NCBI GenBank assembly: GCA_003133205.1
Contig: PKWK01000238.1
Coordinates: 1,879-26,869, forward strand
Direction: 5' to 3'
DNA: 24,991 bases
Source: Granulicella sp.
GTDB lineage: Bacteria; Acidobacteriota; Terriglobia; Terriglobales; Acidobacteriaceae
Of the stretch, positions 1 to 7,215 are shown piece after piece. The translations under genes were made by a program, and so were the position numbers. The number at the start of each line of letters is the position of its first letter. Positions within the stretch are counted from its first letter, which is position 1. Under the pieces are notes generated by a model. That model saw only the letters and a list, made by a program, of their open reading frames with translations, did not search any database and was not told where the DNA came from.

Positions 1-1
1 C

Positions 2-364
2 ATGACCAACACCTACATGCTGAACGGCGACGACATGCCCGAAGACATCATCAAGTCCGTCCAGCGTGGCCTCTATGCCGTCAACTTCGGCGGCGGCCAG
101 GTCGATATCACCAACGGCAAATTCGTCTTCTCCGCCTCCGAGGCTTATCTCATCGAAGACGGCAAAGTCACGCGTCCGGTCAAGGGAGCAACCCTGATCG
201 GCAACGGCCCCGAAGCTCTGAAATTCGTTTCCATGGTTGGGAATGATCTCGCCCTGGATGAAGGAATTGGCACCTGCGGCAAAGCCGGGCAAAGCGTGCC
301 CGTAGGTGTTGGCATGCCCACAATAAGGCTCGACCGCATGACGGTCGGCGGAACAGGACAATAG
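2..364 (+). CDS. tldD: TldD metalloprotease, C-terminal part (5' end outside window)
   Basis: This is the last 120 residues of a TldD-family protein. TldD partners with TldE/PmbA in a zinc metalloprotease that trims peptides; in E. coli it processes microcin B17 precursor and degrades CcdA. The stretch [15 protein letters not shown] near residues 91-105, followed by [13 protein letters not shown] at the C-terminus, matches the conserved end of the family. The frame is open to the left edge, so the ATG at base 2 is almost certainly internal and the gene starts outside the window. The zinc-binding HExxxH motif would lie upstream and cannot be seen. The next gene begins 6 bases after the stop, so co-transcription is likely. 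No TldE partner is visible downstream. Confidence 0.9.
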   Translation: MTNTYMLNGDDMPEDIIKSVQRGLYAVNFGGGQVDITNGKFVFSASEAYLIEDGKVTRPVKGATLIGNGPEALKFVSMVGNDLALDEGIGTCGKAGQSVPVGVGMPTIRLDRMTVGGTGQ

Positions 365-370
365 AACACC

Positions 371-679
371 ATGGCAGCCGAACGCGAAAAAATGTACGAG
401 TGTGAAGTCAAACGGCGACGCGTGAAAGCTGGCGGCGGCTACGAGCCTTTCTGGAAGGTCAAGAATGTTGCCGTCGCGCTCTCCGACGCCGACGCCGACT
501 TCCGCTGCAAGGATTGTTCCGGCGCAGTCAAGCTTCTTGGCCGCCACGGCAAGAACGGCACCGTCCCCTACGTCGAGCACAAACTCTCCGCCGACGCCGA
601 ATTTTGCCCCTCTGGCCTGCTCTTCAAGAAGGCCATAGACGGTCGCGAACCCAGACACTCCGCGCATCCTGTCGACTAG
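371..679 (+). CDS. Small conserved protein with putative CCHC zinc site (copy 1)
   Basis: I do not recognise a named family. The 102-residue protein is basic near its start (KRRR at about 14-17), has a conserved core GGGYEPFWK (21-29), and contains C46-x2-C49, H70 and C79, which could form a zinc site. No signal peptide or membrane segment is seen, so it is probably cytoplasmic. It is a paralogue of the gene at 897-1205: the lengths are identical and about 60 of 102 positions match by eye, with all four candidate ligands conserved. It starts 6 bases after the tldD stop, with AGGA at 356-359 as a distant ribosome site, so it may rely on translational coupling. The lysine- and arginine-rich character and zinc site would fit nucleic acid binding, but that is only inference. 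Confidence 0.75.
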   Translation: MAAEREKMYECEVKRRRVKAGGGYEPFWKVKNVAVALSDADADFRCKDCSGAVKLLGRHGKNGTVPYVEHKLSADAEFCPSGLLFKKAIDGREPRHSAHPVD

Positions 680-896
680 CGGCCTGCAGGCGAGTTATTC
701 GAACCTGAAGGGCAGTTACTACCTTCTTCCGTCAGGTTGCGCAGACGCTTTTCAGTTTTGTTTAAGGGCACGGGCTTCAGCCGTGCCGCATGGGACGATT
801 TGGAACCGCGGCTTTAGCCGCTGAGGTCACGCCTCTCGTCCCCCATTGAACGCGCGAAGTCCAATTCGCCTTTAACCGAACCACAAAGGAGTACCT
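680..896. other. Intergenic stretch between the paralogues, with a double hairpin repeat
   Basis: No gene is seen here. The stretch carries the two-hairpin repeat described separately (767-821). Its last bases hold a strong Shine-Dalgarno AAGGAG (886-891), five bases before the ATG of the second paralogue, so that copy has its own translation signal, unlike the first. No convincing promoter could be fixed by eye. Confidence 0.5.
767..821. repeat. Double-hairpin intergenic repeat with GGCTTTAGCC-type cores
   Basis: The first hairpin (767-787) has arms GGCACGG and CCGTGCC around a GGCTTCAGCC-like core. The second (808-821) is GCGGCT-TT-AGCCGC. They are 20 bases apart. The same architecture, in the opposite orientation and with different outer stems, occurs at 24733-24785. 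This suggests a dispersed chromosomal repeat family rather than a terminator specific to this gene. Confidence 0.7.
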
Positions 897-1205
897 ATGG
901 CAGCCGAATCCGAAAAAATCTACGAGTGCCAGGTCAAACGCCGACGCCTCAGAATCGGCGGCGGCTATGAACCCTTCTGGAAGCTCAAGTCCGTCACCGA
1001 AGCCCTCATCGACGACGACACCGAGTTCCGCTGCTCCGACTGCACCGGCGCCGTCAAGATCCACCGCCATCACGTGCCCGACTCGCCTCCGCCCCACATC
1101 GCCCACAAGCTCAAGAGCGATTCCGAGTATTGCCCGGCAGGCCTCTACTTCCGCAAAGCCACCGACGGCCGCCAGCCCCGCCTCTCCGAACACCCCGTGC
1201 GCTAG
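897..1205 (+). CDS. Small conserved protein with putative CCHC zinc site (copy 2)
   Basis: This 102-residue paralogue of the protein at 371-679 keeps the N-terminal MAAE-EK-YEC pattern, the KRRR patch, GGGYEPFWK, and the candidate zinc ligands C46, C49, H70 and C79. It also keeps the C-terminal DGR-PR-S-HPV block. The segment between C49 and H70 differs most, with HHVPDSPPPH replacing the other copy's sequence, so the loop is free to vary while the ligands are held. The start is well supported: AAGGAG at 886-891 lies five bases before the ATG. It has no signal peptide. Its function is unknown; a zinc-stabilised regulatory or RNA-binding fold is only a guess. Signal peptidase I lies about 140 bases downstream on the same strand. 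Confidence 0.8.
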   Translation: MAAESEKIYECQVKRRRLRIGGGYEPFWKLKSVTEALIDDDTEFRCSDCTGAVKIHRHHVPDSPPPHIAHKLKSDSEYCPAGLYFRKATDGRQPRLSEHPVR

Positions 1206-1221
1206 GCTAGGACACGAGGTT

Positions 1222-1255
1222 GGGTGCCCCATTCATCGCTTTTGCGATGAGTGGG
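1222..1255 (+). repeat. GGGTGCCCCA-type hairpin repeat, copy 1
   Basis: GGGTGCCCC at 1222-1230 overlaps a long hairpin. The left arm CCCATTCATCGC (1228-1239), a TTTT loop and the right arm GCGATGAGTGGG (1244-1255) pair at 11 of 12 positions, the remaining one being a possible G-U pair. It lies between the second small zinc protein and signal peptidase I. Its GGGTGCCCCA boundary is shared with the repeats at 16085-16116 and 18788-18819, read on their minus strand, although the stem sequence differs. Confidence 0.7.
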
Positions 1256-1344
1256 CATCGAGCAAAGCTCGACCGCTCTCTCCCTGTCCCACATTCCTAG
1301 CCACCTCGTGGACTCCGCCCGCGATACACTATCTCCTGCACCCC

Positions 1345-2205
1345 ATGCCGGGCGCGGAGACCAAGTTGACCGAGATCACTGCCACCACCCCCGAAGAGAA
1401 GACTGCGCCCGCAACCACCGCCGCGCCGTCCAAGCACGAGGAGAGCGAGACCGCGCTCGAGTCGCTCGCTTCCATCTGCACCGTCCTCGCCGTCGGCCTC
1501 TTCGTCATGACCTTCATCTTCCAGAATTTCGAGATTCCCTCCGCCTCGATGGAGAAGACGCTGCTCATCGGTGATCACGTGCTGGTCGATCGAATCTCGC
1601 TCGCGCCCCCGGCCCACTGGGCGCCGTTCGTCCATCACCGTGACGTCCAGCGCGGTGACATCATCGTCTTCCTCAAGCCTCACCCCGAATCCCCGGACCT
1701 TTACCTGGTCAAGCGCTGCATCGGCATCCCCGGCGATCGCATCCATCTGGAGCACGGCGTCGTCTACCTCAACGGAGTTGCCCAGAACGAGCCCTACGTC
1801 GGAATGCCCCGCAACGACGGCGACGAAGAGGACGCCTACAAACCCTACCGCGACGACTTTCCCTCCGACCTCGCCGGCATCGAGGAGCAGGCCAGCCTCA
1901 ACAACGCTCCTCTATGGGCCAACGACCTGCCCAACCACATCATCAACGGCGAACTTGTCGTACCCCCGGGCACCGTCTTCGCCATGGGCGACAACCGCAC
2001 CAAGTCGCTCGACGGCCGCTTCTGGGGATTCGTCCCCCGCGAAAATATCGTCGGCCGCCCCATGTTCGTCTACTGGTCCTTCGAGACGCCCGCCGACCAG
2101 ATCGACAAGCAATCTATCGGCGACCGCATCGCCTTCATGGGCCACATCCTCCTGCACATCTTCGACGAGACCCGCTGGAACCGCACCCTCCACATCGTCC
2201 GTTAG
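1345..2205 (+). CDS. lepB: Signal peptidase I
   Basis: This 286-residue membrane-bound serine protease removes signal peptides from exported proteins on the outer face of the cytoplasmic membrane. A single membrane segment spans about residues 41-62. PSASM contains the nucleophile S68, LVKRCIGIPGD contains the general base K123, and MGDNRTKSLDGRFWG (214-228) is the conserved C-terminal box. Between the lysine box and this last box is an acidic insertion, roughly residues 153-200, rich in D and E. The frame is open far upstream (to 967), but that part is a shadow of the small zinc gene, so the ATG at 1345 is chosen. No clear Shine-Dalgarno precedes it. The N-terminal 40 residues are Thr/Ala/Glu-rich and probably cytoplasmic. 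Confidence 0.93.
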   Translation: MPGAETKLTEITATTPEEKTAPATTAAPSKHEESETALESLASICTVLAVGLFVMTFIFQNFEIPSASMEKTLLIGDHVLVDRISLAPPAHWAPFVHHRDVQRGDIIVFLKPHPESPDLYLVKRCIGIPGDRIHLEHGVVYLNGVAQNEPYVGMPRNDGDEEDAYKPYRDDFPSDLAGIEEQASLNNAPLWANDLPNHIINGELVVPPGTVFAMGDNRTKSLDGRFWGFVPRENIVGRPMFVYWSFETPADQIDKQSIGDRIAFMGHILLHIFDETRWNRTLHIVR

Positions 2206-2234
2206 CCTTTAAAAGTGCCCTGACCCCGGGTTGG

Positions 2235-2269
2235 CCCATCCTTTCACAGTTCCATTGTGAAAGGGTGGG
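2235..2269 (+). repeat. Long hairpin repeat between signal peptidase and AsmA genes, copy 2 (diverged boundary)
   Basis: The left arm CCCATCCTTTCACA (2235-2248) and right arm TGTGAAAGGGTGGG (2256-2269) pair at 13 of 14 positions around a seven-base loop. The boundaries resemble the hairpin at 1222-1255 (CCCAT...GTGGG), but the stem interior is unrelated. It could act as a transcription terminator for the signal peptidase gene, but there is no T-run after it. Confidence 0.6.
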
Positions 2270-2345
2270 TTGCCTTCTTGACGCATCACCACGCCGCCGC
2301 GACAAGCTAGAATAATCCGTCCGCACAGATCGGCCCCCGAGACCC

Positions 2346-4166
2346 ATGCACCCGACTCACACTGACGACGAAACGGATCAAGGCACGCGGCCTCCATCGC
2401 GCAGCCGAAGCCGCGTCATCGTCCTGCTCACTCTTTTGGTCGTCTTTCTCCTGATCGCGTTCCTCCCGCCGCTCTTCAACGTCAGCCGCTTCCAGCACCG
2501 CATCGCAGCCAACATCAGCGCCGCGCTTGGCCGCCCCGTCCACTTTGATCGCGTCTCGCTCACGCTGCTTCCGATGCCCGGCTTCACGCTCGAGAAATTC
2601 GTGATCGACGAGGACCCCGCCTTCGGTTCCGAGCCCATCCTCCGCGCCGACCAGGTTGGCGTCACCCTCCGCATCAGCTCCCTTTGGAGTCACCACGTTG
2701 AATTCTCCAAAATCGCCTTCACCGAGCCCAGTGTCAATCTCGTCCACGCCGCAAATGGCGCGTGGAATATCGAGAGCCTTCTGCTCCGGGCATCCCACCT
2801 TCAGGCCGCCCCCACCGCCCAGCGCTTTGCCGGCCCGGACAGGCGCTTCCCCTATATCGAAGCCACCGGCGCCCGCCTCAACCTCAAGTTCGACCAGGAG
2901 AAGACCCCCTTCTCACTCACCGACGCCGACTTCGCCCTATGGCTGCCCGAGCCTCACCAGTGGCATCTCCGGCTCGAGGCCCGTCCCATCCGCACCGACA
3001 CCAGTTCCGGCGACACTGGTACTCTCCGAGTCGAAGGTACGCTCGGCGGAACAGACCTCAACGCCGCCTCGCTGGCACAGATTCCCATCGACCTTCACGG
3101 CAACTGGCAGGACGCCCAACTCGGAGGCCTCAGCCAACTCGTGCTCGGACGCGACACTGGCCTCCGCGGAGATGTTTCTGTGTCATTCGGCATCCTCGGC
3201 ACCGTCGGCCACAACGCCATCGCAACCAACATCAAGCTCGCCAAAGCCCGCCGCGCCGACTTCGTCCCCGCAAGCCTGCTCTCGCTCGAAGCCACCTGCA
3301 GCGCTGTCGCAGGGGACACCTTCCATTCCTTCTCCTCGATCGAATGCCACTGGCCCCCCGCGGACTCGTCCGACCGCAACATTCTCATCCTCACAGCCGA
3401 CCTTCCCGACGTTAGCCAGCCAGACTCAGGATCGGCGAGCATCACCTTTCCCGCCCTCCCTGCCGGCACGTTCTTCGACTGGCTTAGCATCGCTACCCCG
3501 CATCCTCCAACCGGCTTCGCCGACACCGGAACCCTGGCTGGCACCATCGCCTGGCGTCCCGTCTCTCAGCCCGCGACATCCGCCGATTCCGGCTCACCCC
3601 AGCTCAACTGGTCCGGGGAACTCGAGTTTTCCGGGGAGTCCCTCAATCTCCCCGCCCTCGGCCCGGACAGCATCCCGCTCGGCGATCTCCTGGTCCACTC
3701 CACCCCGCAGCCCGAAGAACCTTCCTCCCGCTCTCCCAGCGGTACAAAGCCCACCGCCACGCAGTCGGCGAGCGAAAGAGGCTTCGACCTGCTCCCCGTG
3801 TCCCTGGCGCTGGGTGGCAAGCAGCCCGCAACCCTTGACGGCCACTTCGACGCCAACGGCTACACCCTCCACCTCACGGGCAGCGCCATCCCCTCCCGCG
3901 TCCTCGCCCTCGGCGATGCGGTTCCCCAGCTCGGCGACGGGCTCGACAAGGCCATCGAGCGTACTGCTGCCGCCCCGCCAACTCCTCCCGTAGAGCCCAC
4001 GGCCAGCGGGCGCGGGCATGGACGAAACTCATCCCCAGCGCCCGATGCGCCCGCGGAAGACCTAACCCCCATTCACATGGATCTCACCGCAGCTCGTGTT
4101 TGGGGAGGTCTGCAAACCTGGCGTCAGACCACCGCACCCCCGCCCCACCGCCCCACCCGCAAATAG
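2346..4166 (+). CDS. AsmA-family envelope protein
   Basis: The protein has 606 residues, with a basic, charged N-terminus and one membrane segment at about residues 23-45. It continues into an AsmA-like opening: FNVSRFQHRIAANISAALGR, then a region beginning PVHFDRVSLTLLPMPGF. Members of this superfamily are anchored in the inner membrane and extend into the periplasm; they are linked to outer-membrane lipid transport and envelope assembly. The middle is a long beta-rich, Ser/Pro-rich periplasmic region. The last 100 residues are low in complexity (Pro, Ala, Thr), and the protein ends in a short VWGGLQTWRQ tail. I cannot tell whether this is a natural end or a truncation. The ATG at 2346 has no strong ribosome site. 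It converges on the lipoprotein gene at 4209 across a 42-base gap. Confidence 0.8.
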   Translation: MHPTHTDDETDQGTRPPSRSRSRVIVLLTLLVVFLLIAFLPPLFNVSRFQHRIAANISAALGRPVHFDRVSLTLLPMPGFTLEKFVIDEDPAFGSEPILRADQVGVTLRISSLWSHHVEFSKIAFTEPSVNLVHAANGAWNIESLLLRASHLQAAPTAQRFAGPDRRFPYIEATGARLNLKFDQEKTPFSLTDADFALWLPEPHQWHLRLEARPIRTDTSSGDTGTLRVEGTLGGTDLNAASLAQIPIDLHGNWQDAQLGGLSQLVLGRDTGLRGDVSVSFGILGTVGHNAIATNIKLAKARRADFVPASLLSLEATCSAVAGDTFHSFSSIECHWPPADSSDRNILILTADLPDVSQPDSGSASITFPALPAGTFFDWLSIATPHPPTGFADTGTLAGTIAWRPVSQPATSADSGSPQLNWSGELEFSGESLNLPALGPDSIPLGDLLVHSTPQPEEPSSRSPSGTKPTATQSASERGFDLLPVSLALGGKQPATLDGHFDANGYTLHLTGSAIPSRVLALGDAVPQLGDGLDKAIERTAAAPPTPPVEPTASGRGHGRNSSPAPDAPAEDLTPIHMDLTAARVWGGLQTWRQTTAPPPHRPTRK

Positions 4167-4208
4167 TCCCGCAGACGCATCCACGATCGCCCGGCCGGTT
4201 CTCAACCC

Positions 4209-6389
4209 TTACGGCCGAGTGCCCAGCTTGCTGTCCCCGCCCGCAGTGGGCGTGGCGGGAAGTCCCGCAGCGATCGGCGTCACCACCGGCGACGCAACGC
4301 CAACGAACTCGCTGACGGTGTTGTTGCCATTGTTTGCGACCCACGCATCCCCGGAGCCATCGATCGCGATGGAAGTGGGAAGATTCAATCCGCTGCTGGA
4401 GTAGCTATTGGGCCCGGATAGAACGGCGCCGCTGCTGGAAAACTCGGTAATGTTGTAGGGATTCTGATTCGCGGTCCATATGTTCCCGGAGCCGTCGATC
4501 GCGATGCCGTACGGAAAACCTATCCCGCTACCGGTGTAGCCAGTCGTCCCCGAAAGGACTGCACCGGCATGGGAGAGCTTCGTGATGCTCGCGCCAGTGC
4601 CGTTTGCAATCCACTCGTTGCCGGAGCTGTCCAGAGCAACGGCGACGGGAGAGAGCAGTGCTCCGCCTGTAAAGGGCGAACCGGAGACAGCCGAGCCCGA
4701 ACTGGAAAGCGCAGTAACGCTGTTGCCGAGGTAATTCGAGATCCATGCGTTGCCCGAGCCATCGACCGCAATGCCGAAAGGCTGATTGAGCCCGCCGGTG
4801 AAAGGCGAGCCGGTTGCAGCCGTGCCGGAACTGGAGAGCTTCGTGACGCTGTTGCCGCCGTAATTTGCGATCCACGCGTTGCCAGAGCCATCAATGGCGA
4901 TCCCGTGAGGATGATTCAGACCGCCCACGGTGTACCCGTTGGTGCCGGAGAGCAATGCCCCGGCACTGGATATCTCGGTGACGCTGCTGCTGCCGTAGTT
5001 TGCGACCCATGCGTTGCCGGAGCCATCGATGGCAATGCCGAAGGGATTGTTGAGTCCACCGCTGGTGTAGCCGCCTGCCGGGGACAGAACAGCGCCCAGG
5101 CTGGAGAGCTTTGTAACGCTGTTGCCGCTGAAGTTTGTGACCCATGCGTTGCCCGAGCCGTCGATCGCGATACCTTGAGGCCCGTTCAATCCTCCCCCGG
5201 CGAAGCTGATCGCGACTGTGAAGTCGTTGGGCCCCGCACCGAGCCCTGGCGCATATGGCGGTGAAGCTCCAGGAATGTTGAACAGCGAAGTGCTATTGAA
5301 GGCCGGGTTATGCGCGATATTGATCGCCGCCGTGGCCGTCTCGGTTGGGGTGGTTCCTGAAGATCCGCCTGAGATCGCATTATTGAACAGCAGGGTGCAG
5401 GAGGCTGCCGTGGGGCTACCGGAATCGATACAGGCGGCCAGAATGTTGGCCAGGGTATTGATCTCAGCCTGCGGAGCCGTACCGTTGCCCGCCAGAGTCG
5501 TGGCCAGCGCCACGCCCGTCGAAAGGGTTACGAGGTTCGCCGCATTCGCAAACGCATTGGCAATCCCCACCTGCGCCAGCGCCGTACCCGAACTCGACAC
5601 ATGCGTCGCGTCCGCCGCATAAGGCGCCATCGTATATGCCGCCGCAATCGTCGTCACCTCGTTGACCGTAACTGTGATTGCAGGACCCGAACTGCTGGGG
5701 CAGCTTCCAATCACCGCGAGCAGCCCCGACGCCGAGTTCGCCCCCGAGCCGGAGTCGCCCCCGAGCGCATAGATATAAAGCTGCTGCCCACTGGTGCAGG
5801 TGTAGGCGCCGGACATGGTGAAGTGGCCAAAGGGGTCCGTCAGCACATACGCGCCCAGCGTATCCGAAGCCCCGGTCTCCGCCGTACTCAGAAGCGTGGT
5901 GATCGACGCCTGCCCATAGCCTGACGTATTGGCTGCGAACAAGTAGACATGAGCGCCCGAGATCGGTTTCTTACCCGTCATCACAACGCCGGTCAGCGCC
6001 GCATCGGTCAACGGCGCAACTCCCTGAATCGTCGCCTTGGTGGTTGCCTGGCTGCTCAGTCCGCTGGTGTCCGTCACGGTCAGGCCGACTGGCCACGTAA
6101 ACACGGCATAGCCTGGAACCTGGGCGTAGGTGTGGGTCGGGCTTACGCCGGATCCTTTGGTCTGGTCGCCGAAGTCCCACACATACGTCAGCGCCTGCCC
6201 CTGCGGATCGGTCGAAGCGGCTCCGCTGAAGGTCACTGGAGTCCCTACCGTCCCGGTGTAAGGCCCACCCGCGTTCGCCACGGGAGGCTGCGTTGGCGGA
6301 GGCTGATTGCTCTGGGAACTCGACGAACCGCTCGAACAGCCCGCCAAAACCATCAGACCGCACGCCGCAACTGCAAGGCCCCAACGCAT
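4209..6389 (-). CDS. PKD-domain lipoprotein with seven-blade NHL/Vgb-like propeller
   Basis: The product has 726 residues. The ATG at 6389 is chosen because AGGAG (6398-6402) lies eight bases before it and because it gives a compact lipoprotein signal, MRWGLAVAACGLMVLAGC, with the lipid-modified C18. A serine/proline linker leads to a PKD-like domain (about 35-115; GGPYTG, TYVWDFGDQ, TVTDTSG). An Ala/Ser/Thr-rich region of unknown fold follows, with a carboxypeptidase-regulatory-like start (LTGVVMTGKKPISGAHVYLFA). From about residue 400, seven repeats of 40-45 residues are built on GIAIDGSGNAWVAN, as in NHL repeat or virginiamycin-lyase-like propellers. It is likely exported and anchored to a membrane, possibly binding partners or sugars. 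The lyase active site cannot be confirmed by eye. A lipoprotein adhesin or a sensor are alternatives. Confidence 0.85.
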   Translation of the reverse strand: MRWGLAVAACGLMVLAGCSSGSSSSQSNQPPPTQPPVANAGGPYTGTVGTPVTFSGAASTDPQGQALTYVWDFGDQTKGSGVSPTHTYAQVPGYAVFTWPVGLTVTDTSGLSSQATTKATIQGVAPLTDAALTGVVMTGKKPISGAHVYLFAANTSGYGQASITTLLSTAETGASDTLGAYVLTDPFGHFTMSGAYTCTSGQQLYIYALGGDSGSGANSASGLLAVIGSCPSSSGPAITVTVNEVTTIAAAYTMAPYAADATHVSSSGTALAQVGIANAFANAANLVTLSTGVALATTLAGNGTAPQAEINTLANILAACIDSGSPTAASCTLLFNNAISGGSSGTTPTETATAAINIAHNPAFNSTSLFNIPGASPPYAPGLGAGPNDFTVAISFAGGGLNGPQGIAIDGSGNAWVTNFSGNSVTKLSSLGAVLSPAGGYTSGGLNNPFGIAIDGSGNAWVANYGSSSVTEISSAGALLSGTNGYTVGGLNHPHGIAIDGSGNAWIANYGGNSVTKLSSSGTAATGSPFTGGLNQPFGIAVDGSGNAWISNYLGNSVTALSSSGSAVSGSPFTGGALLSPVAVALDSSGNEWIANGTGASITKLSHAGAVLSGTTGYTGSGIGFPYGIAIDGSGNIWTANQNPYNITEFSSSGAVLSGPNSYSSSGLNLPTSIAIDGSGDAWVANNGNNTVSEFVGVASPVVTPIAAGLPATPTAGGDSKLGTRP
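4250..5185 (-). repeat. Seven tandem coding repeats of about 120-135 bp
   Basis: These DNA repeats encode the propeller blades of the lipoprotein. Each unit contains a near-identical segment for IAIDGSGNAW followed by a variable NY-GNSVT-LSS-G stretch. Blades 1-3 are closest to each other. Blade 5 (VALDSSGNEW) and blade 7 (SIAIDGSGDAW) are more diverged. The high nucleotide similarity suggests recent duplication or gene conversion. Confidence 0.8.
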
Positions 6390-6518
6390 CGCATTCTCTC
6401 CTGGGATTCGTCCCATCCTAGTCCATCTCCACGTCCACGCACTAGAGAGTCTGCGTCCTTACTGGGCCGCAACCGCCTTTGCACTTGCGCCAAAGCCTTC
6501 CACAGGGATGGGTTACCC

Positions 6519-7100
6519 CTACTCGCGCCACTTGATATTGCACCCAATACTGTTCCGTTGATTCGTATCCGGACGCTTGCCTGCGATCACTGCATCCATC
6601 GCCGCGCGCAGGTCTTTGCCTGTCACCGGAATGTCGTTGCCGCCTCCGCTGGGGCGTTGCGGGCGCGAATCGTCGAGTTGCCCCCGGTAGACCAGTTTCA
6701 TGTCGGCATCGAACAGAAAGAAGTCCGGCGTGCAGGCTGCGGTGTACGCTCGCGCCACCTCCTGCGTCTCATCGAAGAGATACGGAAACCGAAACCCGAG
6801 TCGCTCGGCCTGAGCCTTCATCTCCTTCGGATCGTCCTCTGGAAACGCCGCCACGTCGTTCGACGAGATCGCCGCAATCGCGATCTTGCCCTTGTAATCC
6901 ACGCCGATCCGCGCCAACTCTCGCTCGACGTGTTTCACGTAAGGGCAATGCACGCACATGAAGATCACCAGCAGTCCGCGCCGGTCCGCCGATGCGGCCA
7001 CATCGTCCCGCCCCACCGCCCGGCCGCTGACCACGTCCGTCAACTCAAACGCCGGGGCGACCGTTCCAAGTTCCACCATGCTCGATTGCGTCTTTGACAT
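6519..7100 (-). CDS. Thioredoxin-fold (AhpC/TSA-like) redox protein
   Basis: This protein of 193 residues has a peroxiredoxin/TlpA-like fold. It opens with VELGTVAPAFELTDVVSG, then RGLLVIFMCVHCPYVKHVE holds a C49-x2-C52 redox pair, and the cis-proline region is ACTPDFFLFD. A C-terminal block (YRGQLDDSRP, then GNDIPVTGKDLRAAMDAV) matches a bacterial thioredoxin family annotated as peroxiredoxin-like. No signal peptide is obvious with this start, so it is probably cytoplasmic. The frame extends upstream to 7184, but that extra part overlaps the divergent gene's control region. MSKTQSS at 7100 gives a conventional N-terminus, and a second ATG at 7079 is possible. It is divergently transcribed from the L,D-transpeptidase gene. 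Its substrate is unknown. Confidence 0.85.
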   Translation of the reverse strand: MSKTQSSMVELGTVAPAFELTDVVSGRAVGRDDVAASADRRGLLVIFMCVHCPYVKHVERELARIGVDYKGKIAIAAISSNDVAAFPEDDPKEMKAQAERLGFRFPYLFDETQEVARAYTAACTPDFFLFDADMKLVYRGQLDDSRPQRPSGGGNDIPVTGKDLRAAMDAVIAGKRPDTNQRNSIGCNIKWRE

Positions 7101-7200
7101 GCCTGTATCGTAATCGAAATGGCGCGACTGCCGCACCACAAGGCGCTTGCGCAATTTCACCGCTCGTGGGACGCTCATTGGCAACCCCTGTCTTCACCTT

Positions 7201-7209
7201 GAGAGGAAG
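7201..7209 (+). promoter_or_regulatory. Ribosome binding site fixing a TTG start
   Basis: GAGAGGAAG lies with its AGGA core (7204-7207) eight bases before a TTG at 7216. No in-frame ATG lies nearby, and the next upstream possible start (TTG at 7147) lacks such a site. It therefore decides the start of the L,D-transpeptidase lipoprotein. Confidence 0.65.
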
Positions 7210-7215
7210 TTAGCT

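Noticed and set aside
967..1344. N-terminal extension of signal peptidase I in the same frame
   Set aside because: The upstream residues (Pro/Ser/Thr-rich) overlap the second small zinc gene and the hairpin repeat, so the ATG at 1345 is preferred.
2656..3993. 445-residue plus-strand open frame inside the AsmA gene
   Set aside because: It is a Ser/Pro-rich shifted frame of the AsmA coding sequence, with no start signal or recognisable domain.
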